Shown: piece by piece, positions 17,039 through 26,352 of the stretch
Layout of the letters: each line of letters opens with the position of its first letter
Numbering within the stretch: the stretch's first letter is position 1
Source of the DNA: CAZDXJ01 sp964509475
GTDB lineage: Bacteria > Pseudomonadota > Gammaproteobacteria > Methylococcales > Methylomonadaceae
Direction of reading: 5' to 3'
NCBI GenBank assembly: GCA_964509475.1
Contig: CAZDXJ010000007.1
Coordinates: forward strand, 1-56,408
DNA: 56,408 nt
Position numbers and translations under genes: made by a program
Notes under the pieces: model-generated
Seen by the model: the letters and a program-made list of their open reading frames with translations, nothing else
Database searches by the model: none
Told to the model about the DNA's origin: nothing

Positions 17039-17230
17039 GTAACGACTCACCCGGTTGTGTTGTAGCCGGCGTAGATCATTGATTTAATTGATTTATCAGG
17101 ACACATGCATACATCCCTGTCGTTCTGCATAACATCCCAGGTTATGCAAGCCCAGCTCTTCCGTGGAAGGGCTGGGCAAACCTGATAAATCAACAACCTG
17201 CACCTGCTTTTCAGGGGGGTGAGTAGATAC
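17039..17230 (+). mobile_element. MITE family 1, copy C (192 bp)
   Basis: Left end GTAACGACTCACCCGG and right end GGGTGAGTAGATAC are near-inverted repeats matching copy A, and the internal REP-like hairpin (17152-17178) is retained. The immediate flanks (TGATTTAT, GATTTTGT) are not a clean duplication. The outer flanks carry a 12-base inverted pair (GAATTAAGAGCT at 16944-16955, AGCTCTTAATTC at 17254-17265). The element separates frr from uppS, which are usually close together. Apart from this I see nothing in 16907-17282. Confidence 0.75.
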
Positions 17231-17282
17231 GATTTTGTAAGACTTCTATTTTTAGCTCTTAATTCACATTTTAGGTTTGCAT

Positions 17283-18044
17283 ATGGACTCTGAAAATGAG
17301 CGTTTGATTTTACTGAATGATGTGCCTCGGCATGTTGCTATTATCATGGATGGTAATGGCCGCTGGGCGGAAAAAAGATTTTTACCCAGGGCGGCCGGGC
17401 ATCGTGCTGGAGTCAGGGCCGTTCAGAAGGTTGTGGAATATTGTATTGAGCAACCCATTGAAGTGTTGACATTGTTTGCGTTCAGCAGTGAAAACTGGCG
17501 TCGTCCCAGACAGGAAGTCCGTTTGTTGATGGATCTGTTCATGAGTACCTTGCAAAGAGAAGTGGACAAGCTGGGCAAAAATGGAGTTTGTCTGCGTTTT
17601 ATCGGTGATCGCAATGCTTTTCCGAAGAAATTACAGGATAAAATCTGTGAAGCGGAGCATCAGACCCGGGATAATACCCGATTGACTTTGGTTATCGCGG
17701 CCAATTATGGCGGCCGCTGGGACATGTGTCAGGCTGTACAGCGGTTGTTGCGTGATACGGAAGCGAAGGGTAGCAAGATTACGCCGCAAGCAATTGAAAA
17801 ATATCTGTCTACAGCCGGACTACCCGAACCGGATTTGTTTATCCGAACGGGTGGCGAAAAAAGAATCAGCAATTTTTTGTTGTGGCAGCTGGCTTATACG
17901 GAATTGTTCTTTACACCGATCTTGTGGCCGGATTTTGATCGCAGTTCACTACAGCAAGCGATTGATGATTTCAAGACCCGGCAACGACGCTTTGGTTACA
18001 CCGGTGAACAAATACATAAAAAGAAAGTTTCTTTGACAACTTAA
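17283..18044 (+). CDS. uppS: Di-trans,poly-cis-undecaprenyl diphosphate synthase
   Basis: Condenses isopentenyl units onto farnesyl diphosphate to make the C55 carrier for cell-wall synthesis. The 253-residue protein has HVAIIMDGNGRWAEKR (catalytic Asp and substrate-binding motif), GHRAGV, FAFSSENWRRP and the C-terminal LFIRTGGEKRISNFLLWQLAYTELFF. ATG 17283 is preferred to TTG 17277; a TTTTAGG stretch serves as ribosome site. It is first in the uppS-cdsA-dxr-rseP-dsbC run. The MITE upstream may have displaced or replaced its promoter region. Confidence 0.97.
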   Translation: MDSENERLILLNDVPRHVAIIMDGNGRWAEKRFLPRAAGHRAGVRAVQKVVEYCIEQPIEVLTLFAFSSENWRRPRQEVRLLMDLFMSTLQREVDKLGKNGVCLRFIGDRNAFPKKLQDKICEAEHQTRDNTRLTLVIAANYGGRWDMCQAVQRLLRDTEAKGSKITPQAIEKYLSTAGLPEPDLFIRTGGEKRISNFLLWQLAYTELFFTPILWPDFDRSSLQQAIDDFKTRQRRFGYTGEQIHKKKVSLTT

Positions 18045-18060
18045 AATAATTTCCAAAATA

Positions 18061-18948
18061 ATGTTACTTCAGCGTATTATCACGGCTTTAATTCTAGCCC
18101 CTTTGGCCATCTTGGCCGTTATTCTTTTGTCTCCGGAATGGTTTTCCCTGATTTGGGGATGCATCATAATGATTGCCGCCTGGGAGTGGTCGAGTCTGGC
18201 GGGCATCAAGCGTCTATGGGTACGTGCTTTATATCTGCTTAGTCTGATCGGGTTTATGTTATTTGTTTATTTATGGACGGACTTTCTGGATTATCTGGGA
18301 TACCTGTTCAACAACGTTGAGATAAAAAAACAATCCGGATTAATTGAATGGACGGTTATTCCACCTGTACTCTGGTGGCTGTTGATTATGGTTTTATTGC
18401 GCCGTGCAGCCGATGAAATGCTGAAAACCGATATCAAAATCCGTTACAAGGCCATGATCGGCTGGTTTGTATTGGGAGCGGCCTGGATGTTTCTGTCGCG
18501 GCTTCGAATGCTTTATGGGATAGAATTTACCCTGTATTTCCTGTTACTGATTTGGGCGGCGGATGTTGCCGCCTATTTTGTAGGTAAAAAATACGGTGAT
18601 GTCAAGTTATCCCCACAAATCAGTCCTGGAAAAACCGTAGCGGGTCTTTATGGCGCCATCGGCGCTTCTTTTATATGTGCAATCGGTTTGGCGGTGTATT
18701 TGAAAATCAGCTATGGCAAAATCCCGCTTATGATCGTTTCGGATTTTGCCTTGTTATCGGGATTAACGGTTTTGGTATCGATATACGGTGATCTGTACAT
18801 CAGTCTGCTGAAAAGACAAAGAGGTGTCAAGGACAGCGGATCGATATTGCCAGGCCATGGCGGGGTTTTGGATAGAATGGACAGTATCATTGCCGCGATT
18901 CCACTTTTTTACGCGGGGGTCTTCATGATTTACAGGTCGGTCTCATGA
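18061..18948 (+). CDS. cdsA: Phosphatidate cytidylyltransferase
   Basis: Makes CDP-diacylglycerol from phosphatidic acid and CTP at the inner membrane. The 295-residue product has several hydrophobic helices from the first residues on. The C-terminal family signature is present: SPGKTVAGLYGAIGAS, then GDLYISLLKRQRGVKDSG and LPGHGGVLDRMDS. It starts 16 bases after uppS and its last codons overlap the dxr start by 4 bases (ATGA). Confidence 0.96.
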   Translation: MLLQRIITALILAPLAILAVILLSPEWFSLIWGCIIMIAAWEWSSLAGIKRLWVRALYLLSLIGFMLFVYLWTDFLDYLGYLFNNVEIKKQSGLIEWTVIPPVLWWLLIMVLLRRAADEMLKTDIKIRYKAMIGWFVLGAAWMFLSRLRMLYGIEFTLYFLLLIWAADVAAYFVGKKYGDVKLSPQISPGKTVAGLYGAIGASFICAIGLAVYLKISYGKIPLMIVSDFALLSGLTVLVSIYGDLYISLLKRQRGVKDSGSILPGHGGVLDRMDSIIAAIPLFYAGVFMIYRSVS

Positions 18949-20129
18949 AAGGTATCTGTATTTTGGGATCGACCGGTTCAATCGGCGTCAGTACCCTGGA
19001 TGTCGTTGCCCGTCATCCGGGGCGTTATCAAGTTATTGCCTTGACCGCGAATAACAATATTGATGAATTGTACCGACAATGTATCCGCCATCGCCCCGAA
19101 TATGTCGTCGTGGTTGATGAGCAGAAAGCGCAGCAATTCGAGCAAAAAATCAGTACGTCGGAGATTGCCGATATCAAGGTCTTGACCGGTGAAGAGGCGC
19201 TACAACGTGTCGTCACATTGGAGCGAGTGGATTCGGTTATGGCGGCCATTGTTGGCGCCGCCGGTTTGTTGCCCACCCTGGCGGCGGCTAAAGCGGGCAA
19301 GACCGTTTTGCTGGCAAACAAGGAAGCCCTGGTGATGTCCGGTGATATCTTTATGCACGCGGTCAGGGATTCCGGGGCGCATCTGCTGCCGATTGACAGT
19401 GAGCACAATGCGATTTTTCAGTGTATGCCGCCGGCTTATGAAGCCGGGCAGAGCGCAAGCGAGGTACGGCGCATTCTGTTGACCGCCTCGGGTGGGCCGT
19501 TTCGGGAAATGGCGGTTGATGAATTGCATGATGTAACACCGGCACAGGCGGTAGCTCATCCGAACTGGGATATGGGTAAAAAGATTTCGGTGGATTCGGC
19601 AACCATGATGAACAAAGGCTTGGAATTGATCGAAGCGTGTCTGTTGTTCGATGTGCCTTCCACCAAGGTACAGGTGGTTATCCATCCGCAAAGTGTGATT
19701 CATTCCATGGTCGATTACATCGATGGTACGGTTTTGGCTCAGCTGGGCAATCCTGATATGCGTATACCGATTGCGCATGCGATGGCCTGGCCGGAACGGT
19801 TTGCTTCCGGTGCGGAACCGTTGAACATTTTTGATGTTGCTCATCTGGGTTTTTATGAGCCGGATTTACAACGCTTTCCTTGCCTGCGCCTGGCTTATGA
19901 AGCGATCGATACAGGTGGCATCATGCCGGCTGTTTTGAATGCTGGCAATGAAATTGCCGTGCATGCGTTTTTGCATGAGCGGATACGCTTTAGCGATATT
20001 CCGAATATTATTGAATCAACCATGGAACAGTTCAGCCCGCGGCCTGCGGATGATTTACAAAGCATACTTGATGCGGATAAACAAGCCCGTATCTGTTCTG
20101 AACAAATCATCAATACAATGACACACTGA
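18945..20129 (+). CDS. dxr: 1-deoxy-D-xylulose 5-phosphate reductoisomerase
   Basis: Second enzyme of the MEP isoprenoid pathway; it converts DXP to MEP with NADPH. 394 residues, close to the E. coli length. Visible motifs are the NADPH site GSTGSIGVSTLDVV at the N-terminus, LLANKEALVMSGD, the metal and substrate site PIDSEHNAIFQ, and VDSATMMNKGLELIEA. It overlaps cdsA by 4 bases and its TGA stop overlaps the rseP ATG, so translation is coupled across the three genes. Its product feeds the isoprenoid used by UppS upstream. Confidence 0.97.
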   Translation: MKGICILGSTGSIGVSTLDVVARHPGRYQVIALTANNNIDELYRQCIRHRPEYVVVVDEQKAQQFEQKISTSEIADIKVLTGEEALQRVVTLERVDSVMAAIVGAAGLLPTLAAAKAGKTVLLANKEALVMSGDIFMHAVRDSGAHLLPIDSEHNAIFQCMPPAYEAGQSASEVRRILLTASGGPFREMAVDELHDVTPAQAVAHPNWDMGKKISVDSATMMNKGLELIEACLLFDVPSTKVQVVIHPQSVIHSMVDYIDGTVLAQLGNPDMRIPIAHAMAWPERFASGAEPLNIFDVAHLGFYEPDLQRFPCLRLAYEAIDTGGIMPAVLNAGNEIAVHAFLHERIRFSDIPNIIESTMEQFSPRPADDLQSILDADKQARICSEQIINTMTH

Positions 20130-21493
20130 TGGGTTCTATTCTGCATACCGTATTTTTCTTTGTTGTCGCTATTTCCCTGCTGGTTGCGTTTCATGAATAC
20201 GGTCATTTCTGGGTGGCCAGAAAGGTTGGTGTAAGGGTATTACGTTTTTCCATTGGTTTTGGCAAGGTTCTGTGGTCCTGGCAAAAAACACCGCAAACAA
20301 CTCAATATGTATTGTCGGCGATTCCCTTGGGCGGTTATGTCAAAATGCTGGATGAGCGGGAAGGGCCGGTAGAGGATCAGGATTTGCCTTATGCGTTTAA
20401 TCGTCAGCCTTTGTGGAGCCGCACGCTGGTGGTTTTGGCCGGGCCGGTATTTAACCTGTTGTTGGCGGTATTGCTGTTTTGGTGTGTGTTTATGCTGGGT
20501 GAAACCGGTATTCGTCCGCTACTGGGTCCTGTGCAGAGCGATACCATTGCGGCAAGGGCCGGATTTCAGCAAGGTGAGGAAATTATCTCGGTAAATGACC
20601 GGTCAACACCAACCTGGACCGAGGTATTGGCGGTTATTTTATCCGATGCCGTGACCGAGGAAAATGCGCCGATTGACGTGGTTGTGAAACAAACCGATGG
20701 CCGTGGGGTTCATAAAAGCCTGATATTTGACAGCGATGCGGCTCGTGACCCCGAACAGTTTATAAAAAAATTAGGTCTGGTTCCCTGGGTGCCGGTATTG
20801 GAGCCATTGCTTGGCAAGGTTATCGAAGGGGAAGCGGCCGCAGAAGCCGGCCTGAAAACGGGTGACCGAATTATAAGCGCGGATGGCCGGGCTATCGAAT
20901 CCTGGTCACAATGGGTGGAATATGTGCGCGATCATGCCGGCAAAGCGATTGATTTGCTCATCGAACGTGACGGTGCTTATTTGCACAAATCGATTGTACC
21001 GGCATCTGTCGAAACCGAACAGGGTACGGTTGGCCGTATTGGTGCCGCTGTCAAGATACCGGAGGATATACTGGAATCGATGCGTGTGGAATACTCTCTG
21101 CCGCCGGTGCAGGCATTGACGGCTGCTTGCAAAAGGACTTATCTGTATTCGTTGGCGACTTTGAAAGTCATGGCTTCGATGCTGGTTGGCAAGGCTTCGG
21201 TTGACAATTTAAGCGGTCCATTGAGTATTGCCCAGTTTGCGGGTCAGTCTGCCAGCATGGGGTTTGTTTATTTCTTGAAGTTTGTCGCTTCGGTCAGTGT
21301 CGGTTTGGCGATTGTTAATCTGTTACCGATTCCGGTGCTGGATGGTGGCCATTTATTGTTTTATGCGATAGAAGCCTTGAAAGGAAGCCCGGTTTCAGAG
21401 CAGACCCAAATTATTTTTCAAAATATCGGTATGTTGATATTGCTTATGTTAATGGGATTTGCGATTTTTTTGGATTTAGGCAGAATTTTATGA
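20129..21493 (+). CDS. rseP: Site-2 intramembrane protease RseP
   Basis: Zinc metalloprotease that cleaves the anti-sigma factor RseA within the membrane and so activates sigma-E. The 454-residue protein has the zinc motif HEYGH (residues 22-26) in its first membrane segment. Two PDZ domains lie in the periplasmic middle (GFQQGEEIISVNDRSTPTW; GLKTGDRIISADGRAIESW). The second active-site motif NLLPIPVLDGGHLLFY is near the C-terminus. ATG overlaps the dxr stop. Most gammaproteobacteria have bamA next; here dsbC follows instead. Confidence 0.96.
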   Translation: MGSILHTVFFFVVAISLLVAFHEYGHFWVARKVGVRVLRFSIGFGKVLWSWQKTPQTTQYVLSAIPLGGYVKMLDEREGPVEDQDLPYAFNRQPLWSRTLVVLAGPVFNLLLAVLLFWCVFMLGETGIRPLLGPVQSDTIAARAGFQQGEEIISVNDRSTPTWTEVLAVILSDAVTEENAPIDVVVKQTDGRGVHKSLIFDSDAARDPEQFIKKLGLVPWVPVLEPLLGKVIEGEAAAEAGLKTGDRIISADGRAIESWSQWVEYVRDHAGKAIDLLIERDGAYLHKSIVPASVETEQGTVGRIGAAVKIPEDILESMRVEYSLPPVQALTAACKRTYLYSLATLKVMASMLVGKASVDNLSGPLSIAQFAGQSASMGFVYFLKFVASVSVGLAIVNLLPIPVLDGGHLLFYAIEALKGSPVSEQTQIIFQNIGMLILLMLMGFAIFLDLGRIL

Positions 21494-22221
21494 GAAAAAC
21501 AGTAGAATTTTTTTTGTTGGCCCTGGTTTTCGTATTCACTGCAAACCTGCAAGCTGATGAACAGCATATTCGGAAGGCGCTATCCCGGATTATGCCTTCG
21601 GTACAGCCGGATCAAATCTCGCCATCGGTTATTGAGGGTATTTATGAAGTTCTCGTCGGTGCGCAGGTTTTTTATGTTACCGGCGATGGTAAATACATTA
21701 TTCAAGGGTCGATTTACGATGTTGAACAACAAAAGGATATCAGTGAAGAAAAAATAGCCCAGGCGCGCATCAATGCGATCAAGGCTATCGGTCAGGATAA
21801 TATGATCGTGTTCAGTTCCAAGGAAAGCAAATATACCGTGACCGTGTTTACCGATATTGATTGTGGTTATTGTCGGAAGCTGCATTCGGAAATTGATCAA
21901 TATCTGGACAAAGGCATCACAATACAGTATATGTTTTTCCCAAGAGCCGGCAAGGGGTCGAATTCCTATAAAAAAGCGGTCTCGGTGTGGTGTTCAAAAG
22001 ATCGGCAGGCGGCCTTGACCCAGGCCAAAAAAGGTGAAGCACCGGAACAAAAAGCCTGCGATAACCCGGTTGATGAACATATGGCTCTGGGCAGAAAACT
22101 GGGTGCTAGTGGCACACCGATGCTGGTAACCGAAGCAGGAACCATTCTTCCGGGTTATATTCCCGCTGATCGCTTGGCCAAGGCTTTAAAGGCGGAAAAA
22201 TCGGGGCTGAAAATACGCTAA
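21490..22221 (+). CDS. dsbC: Thiol:disulfide interchange protein DsbC
   Basis: A periplasmic disulfide isomerase. A signal peptide (hydrophobic FFLLALVFVFTANLQA, cleavage likely before DEQ) is followed by an N-terminal dimerisation domain. A thioredoxin-like domain then carries CGYC (C125-C128, in FTDIDCGYCRKLH) and the cis-Pro loop ASGTPMLVTEAG. Two further cysteines (VWCSKDR, KACDNP) match the structural pair of DsbC. The 243 residues fit. It overlaps the rseP end by 4 bases. It converges with mutS; an AACCGT..ACGGTT hairpin (22231-22255) between the stops may terminate transcription. Confidence 0.93.
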   Translation: MRKTVEFFLLALVFVFTANLQADEQHIRKALSRIMPSVQPDQISPSVIEGIYEVLVGAQVFYVTGDGKYIIQGSIYDVEQQKDISEEKIAQARINAIKAIGQDNMIVFSSKESKYTVTVFTDIDCGYCRKLHSEIDQYLDKGITIQYMFFPRAGKGSNSYKKAVSVWCSKDRQAALTQAKKGEAPEQKACDNPVDEHMALGRKLGASGTPMLVTEAGTILPGYIPADRLAKALKAEKSGLKIR

Positions 22222-22245
22222 CAGCAAAGCAACCGTCATGACAGC

Positions 22246-24813
22246 TTATACGGTTAACTTTTTCAATTGATACAATACATCCAGTGCTTGTTTAGGACTT
22301 AGTTCATCGGGGTTGATGTCCTGAAGCATGAACAGGGCCGGGTGACAGTCGGTGCTAGCAAACAGGTCCAGTTGGGTGTTGCCTGTTTCAGTTTGTTGCT
22401 TGTGATAGGTATTGTTTTCCAGATACAATAACTTGTCGTGCGCCTTGCTGATGACTTCGCGCGGAACACCGGCAAGGGATGCGACTTGCAAGCCATAACT
22501 CTGGCTGGCCGGGCCTTCCTTGACGGTATGTAGAAAAATAATTTTATCGCCATGTTCTCTGGCTTCCAGGTGTACATTGTGGACAACCGTTTGTTCTTCG
22601 GCCAGTGTGGTCAGTTCAAAATAATGGGTGGCGAACAGGGTAAAGGCGCGGGTTTTTTGGGCCAGGTAATCGGCGCAGGCCCAAGCCAGTGACAGGCCGT
22701 CGAAGGTACTGGTACCCCGGCCAATTTCATCCATCAGAATCAGGCTCTGTGCGCTTGCGTTGTGCAGGATATTGGCGGTTTCCGACATTTCCACCATGAA
22801 GGTAGAGCGGCCGGCGGCCAGGTCGTCGGATGCGCCAATGCGGGTGAAGATGCGATCGACCGGGCCAATCCGGGCCGTTTTTGCCGGCACGAAACAACCG
22901 CTGTAGGCCATTAGCACAATCAGGGCGGTTTGCCGCATGAAAGTGGATTTTCCGCCCATGTTGGGACCTGTGATGATCAGCATCCGGCGTTGGCTTGATA
23001 AATTCAGATCATTGGCGACGAAAGGTTGTTCAGAAACCTGTTCGATAACCGGGTGGCGTCCTTGTTCGATATAAAGCCCGGGTTTTTTTTGCAGTTTGGG
23101 GCGGTTCAGGTTCAAGGTATCGGCGCGTTCGGCGAAATTGACCAGCACATCCAGTTCCGCCAATGCGTTTGCGCACCGCTGCAATTCAGGCAGCCAAGCA
23201 TTGATACGATCCAGTAATTGTCCATAAAGCGCTTTTTCACACGCCAGGGCTTTTTCCCGGGCACTCAATACCTTGTCTTCAAAAGCCTTCAATTCATGGG
23301 TAATGTAGCGTTCCGCATTTTTCAGGGTCTGGCGGCGGATATAATCATCGGGGATTTTATCACTGGCGGCGCGGGAAACTTCAATATAATAACCGTGTAC
23401 CCGATTGAAATTGACTTTCAGGCTGCTGATGCCGGTACGCTGTTTTTCTCGGTTTTCCATATCCAGCAAAAATTGATCGGCATTTTGGCTTAGATTTCTT
23501 AATTCATCCAGTTCGACATTGTAGCCTGGGGCGATGACACCACCATCACGAATCAATACCGGCGGGTTGTCGATAATCGCTTTGCTTAACAAGGCCAATA
23601 ATTCGGGAAAACCGGTAACAGCCTGACGAAAGAATTGCAGCGATGGATTTTCGAGGTTTGCAAGTTGTTGTTGCAATGCCGGCAAAACGGTCAGGGTTTG
23701 ACGCAAAACCAGCAGGTCACGCGGCCGGGCGGTTTTCAGGGCGATACGTGCGCTGATGCGTTCAATATCTCCGGTTTGCCGGAGCAGTTCCTGGAAGTCA
23801 TGAAATACCTGGTCGTGCAGAAAAGCGTCGATACAATCAAAACGCTGTTCAAGAATTGTTTTATCGCGTAAGGGTTGATTCAGCCAGCGCCGCAAGCAGC
23901 GGCTGCCCATTGCGGTATGGGTTTTATCCAATACACCGGTCAAGGTATATTGCATCTTGCCCGAAGGGTGGTAGTCCAGTTCCAGGTTTCTACGGCTGGC
24001 GGCATCCAGCAAAATGGTATCGCTGCCGCACTCCGTGCGTATGCCCTGGATATGTGGCAGGGTGCTTTGCTGGGTCTCTTTGAGATATTGCAGCAAGCAG
24101 CCGGCAGCGGCAATGGCTGCGGGCAATGTTTCACAACCAAAACCCTGCAGATCATGGCAGTGAAATTGTTGCAAAAGCAATTGGCGGGCACTATCAAGTT
24201 CGAAGTGCCAGGGAGGGCGGTAGGTCAAACCGGAACGGTTTTGCAAAAAAACCGGAACGGCCTGATTTTCGTTGAGCAATATCTCGGCGGGCGCAAGTCG
24301 TTCAATTTCACTGGCCAACTGCATTTCATCCGCTACTTGTTGAACGATAAAGCGGCCGCTGCTCAAATCCAGGCAGGCAATACCGTAATGTTTGTGCTGG
24401 CATGTTATTGCCACCAGCAGGTTATCGCGGCGTTCGTCCAGTAAAGCCTCATCGGTCACGGTACCGGGTGTGACGATACGCACGACTTTACGTTCGACCG
24501 GGCCTTTCGCGGTTTTAGGATCACCGGTTTGTTCACAAATGGCAACCGAAGCGCCCTGGCGGATGATTTTGGCAATGTAGTTTTCGGCGGCATGATATGG
24601 AATACCCGCCATCGGTATCGGCTCCCCGGCCGATGTACCGCGTTTGGTCAAGGTGATGTCCAGGAGCATGGCCGCCTTTTTGGCGTCATCGAAGAATAAT
24701 TCGTAAAAATCACCCATGCGGTAAAAAAGCAAGGTGTCTGGATAGTCTGCCTTGATACGTAAATATTGCTGCATCATCGGCGTATGAGGTTTGGTTGTTT
24801 GTTTTTGCTTCAT
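22246..24813 (-). CDS. mutS: DNA mismatch repair protein MutS
   Basis: Recognises mismatches and starts repair with MutL. The 855-residue protein begins with the mismatch-binding domain MMQQYLRIKADYPDTLLFYRMGDFYELFFDDA, which includes the Phe-x-Glu wedge (GDFYELF). The ATPase carries Walker A ITGPNMGGKSTFMRQ, ATNE-type ASDDLAAGRSTFMVEM, and Walker B LILMDEIGRGTSTFDG, then FATHYFELTTLA. It stands alone on the minus strand, converging with dsbC and divergent from ribBX across 270 bases in which I see no further gene. Confidence 0.98.
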   Translation of the reverse strand: MKQKQTTKPHTPMMQQYLRIKADYPDTLLFYRMGDFYELFFDDAKKAAMLLDITLTKRGTSAGEPIPMAGIPYHAAENYIAKIIRQGASVAICEQTGDPKTAKGPVERKVVRIVTPGTVTDEALLDERRDNLLVAITCQHKHYGIACLDLSSGRFIVQQVADEMQLASEIERLAPAEILLNENQAVPVFLQNRSGLTYRPPWHFELDSARQLLLQQFHCHDLQGFGCETLPAAIAAAGCLLQYLKETQQSTLPHIQGIRTECGSDTILLDAASRRNLELDYHPSGKMQYTLTGVLDKTHTAMGSRCLRRWLNQPLRDKTILEQRFDCIDAFLHDQVFHDFQELLRQTGDIERISARIALKTARPRDLLVLRQTLTVLPALQQQLANLENPSLQFFRQAVTGFPELLALLSKAIIDNPPVLIRDGGVIAPGYNVELDELRNLSQNADQFLLDMENREKQRTGISSLKVNFNRVHGYYIEVSRAASDKIPDDYIRRQTLKNAERYITHELKAFEDKVLSAREKALACEKALYGQLLDRINAWLPELQRCANALAELDVLVNFAERADTLNLNRPKLQKKPGLYIEQGRHPVIEQVSEQPFVANDLNLSSQRRMLIITGPNMGGKSTFMRQTALIVLMAYSGCFVPAKTARIGPVDRIFTRIGASDDLAAGRSTFMVEMSETANILHNASAQSLILMDEIGRGTSTFDGLSLAWACADYLAQKTRAFTLFATHYFELTTLAEEQTVVHNVHLEAREHGDKIIFLHTVKEGPASQSYGLQVASLAGVPREVISKAHDKLLYLENNTYHKQQTETGNTQLDLFASTDCHPALFMLQDINPDELSPKQALDVLYQLKKLTV

Positions 24814-25083
24814 TGAGTTGATTGAAGAGAAAATCGGCTGGTGGTATCGCCAGAAAGATAATGGCGCGTTATTTTATCGGAACCACGAGATTAAGGACTG
24901 TAAAATTGACAGTCACTGGCTCTGCCAGCAGCAGCGTGAATTTTATTCGTTGCGTCCAAAAAACGTATATACTTCGTCAAAAGATATCGTGCTTGGAGTT
25001 TGTTATGTTATCCGAGATTCAAAAACGGGGCAATGGCCAGGGTTTGAGGTCAGGGTCATTACCAGCAGCTTGTTCAATTTAAT

Positions 25084-26211
25084 GTGAATACGATAGAGGA
25101 AATAATAGAAGATATCCGCGCGGGTAAAATGGTTATCATTATGGATGATGAAGACCGGGAAAATGAAGGTGATTTGGTCATGGCCGCGTCCTGGGTTCGT
25201 GCTGAAGATATTAATTTCATGGCACGTTACGGACGGGGGTTGATTTGTTTGACCTTGACCCGCGAGCGCTGCCAACAATTGCGTTTGCCCTTGATGGTTA
25301 ATGAAAACAAGACTGCGCATTCGACCAATTTTACCGTTTCAATCGAAGCGGCCAGTGGCGTGACAACGGGGATCTCCGCCGCTGACAGAGCCCGGACCAT
25401 TCAGTGTGCGGTGGCAAAGCAGGCTTGTCCGGAAGACCTGGTGCAACCCGGGCACGTGTTTCCATTGATGGCGCAGCCTGGAGGTGTTTTGAGCCGTGCC
25501 GGCCATACCGAGGCCGGTTGCGATTTGGCTCAATTGGCAGGATTGGAGCCGGCTGCGGTTATTGTCGAAATATTGAATGACGATGGCACAATGGCCCGTA
25601 AATCCGAGCTGGAGGTTTTTGCTCGCCAGCATGATCTCAAAATAGGTACGATCGCCGATCTGATTCACTATCGTATTCAGAATGAAAATACTCTGGAGCG
25701 GATCAGCGCATGTGATTTCCCAACTGAGTATGGTGATTTTCGTCTCTATGCCTATCAGGATTGCCATGACCAGCATTTACATCTGGCTCTGGTTATGGGG
25801 CAGGTTCATCCGGACGAACCGGTTTTGGTGCGGGTGCATGCGCGTAACCTGCTTTGTGATCTGTTTGCCGGAAAACGGGATGAAAGCAGTATTTCAATCC
25901 GTGCCGCCATGCGCAAGATTGCTGAAGAAGGACGAGGCGTATTGGTGGTTATCCGGCAGCAGGAGGATGACAAGTCACTGATCGAAAAAATTCATACTTA
26001 TCAAATGCAGGATCATGGTGTCCAGATACATCGCGAGGAGGGCAATACAATGGATTGGCGGACAACCGGTACCGGTTCGCAAATCCTGGCGGATTTGGGG
26101 GTACGGAAAATGAAACTGCTGGGTACTCAAAAACGCTATTTCGGTCTGTCCGGGTTTAACCTGGAAGTTGTGGATTATGTTGGCTCCGAAGAACAGGGAG
26201 CCGGTGAATAA
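25084..26211 (+). CDS. ribB: 3,4-dihydroxy-2-butanone 4-phosphate synthase with degenerate GTP cyclohydrolase II domain (RibBX)
   Basis: The N-terminal half (to about residue 205) makes dihydroxybutanone phosphate for riboflavin. MDDEDRENEGDLVMAA, GRGLICLTL, HSTNFTVSIEA and HVFPLMAQPGGVLSRAGHTEA are all intact. The C-terminal half has the GTP cyclohydrolase II shape (VLVRVHARN, DLFAGKRDESSIS, GTGSQILADLGVRKMKLLG), but the three zinc cysteines that real RibA has in GDVFGSxRCDCG are gone. That is the RibBX type, so GTP opening must come from another gene. Start is GTG 25084 by family alignment; the ribosome site is weak. I see no FMN riboswitch upstream. Confidence 0.85.
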   Translation: MNTIEEIIEDIRAGKMVIIMDDEDRENEGDLVMAASWVRAEDINFMARYGRGLICLTLTRERCQQLRLPLMVNENKTAHSTNFTVSIEAASGVTTGISAADRARTIQCAVAKQACPEDLVQPGHVFPLMAQPGGVLSRAGHTEAGCDLAQLAGLEPAAVIVEILNDDGTMARKSELEVFARQHDLKIGTIADLIHYRIQNENTLERISACDFPTEYGDFRLYAYQDCHDQHLHLALVMGQVHPDEPVLVRVHARNLLCDLFAGKRDESSISIRAAMRKIAEEGRGVLVVIRQQEDDKSLIEKIHTYQMQDHGVQIHREEGNTMDWRTTGTGSQILADLGVRKMKLLGTQKRYFGLSGFNLEVVDYVGSEEQGAGE

Positions 26212-26352
26212 CGGGTGTTATACTCTATAACACCTATCCAAGAACCGGCTTATACGCTGTCAAATTTGTTTCAACGAATAAGCGCCGGGCAGGTCACTGC
26301 CATTTAATACGAACTAACGATCATGCAGATAGTAGCCATCACCCCGGAAATT

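Noticed and set aside
24960..25083. FMN riboswitch before ribBX
   Set aside because: The conserved AGGGCGGGGTGAAA-type and closing segments of the RFN element are not present.
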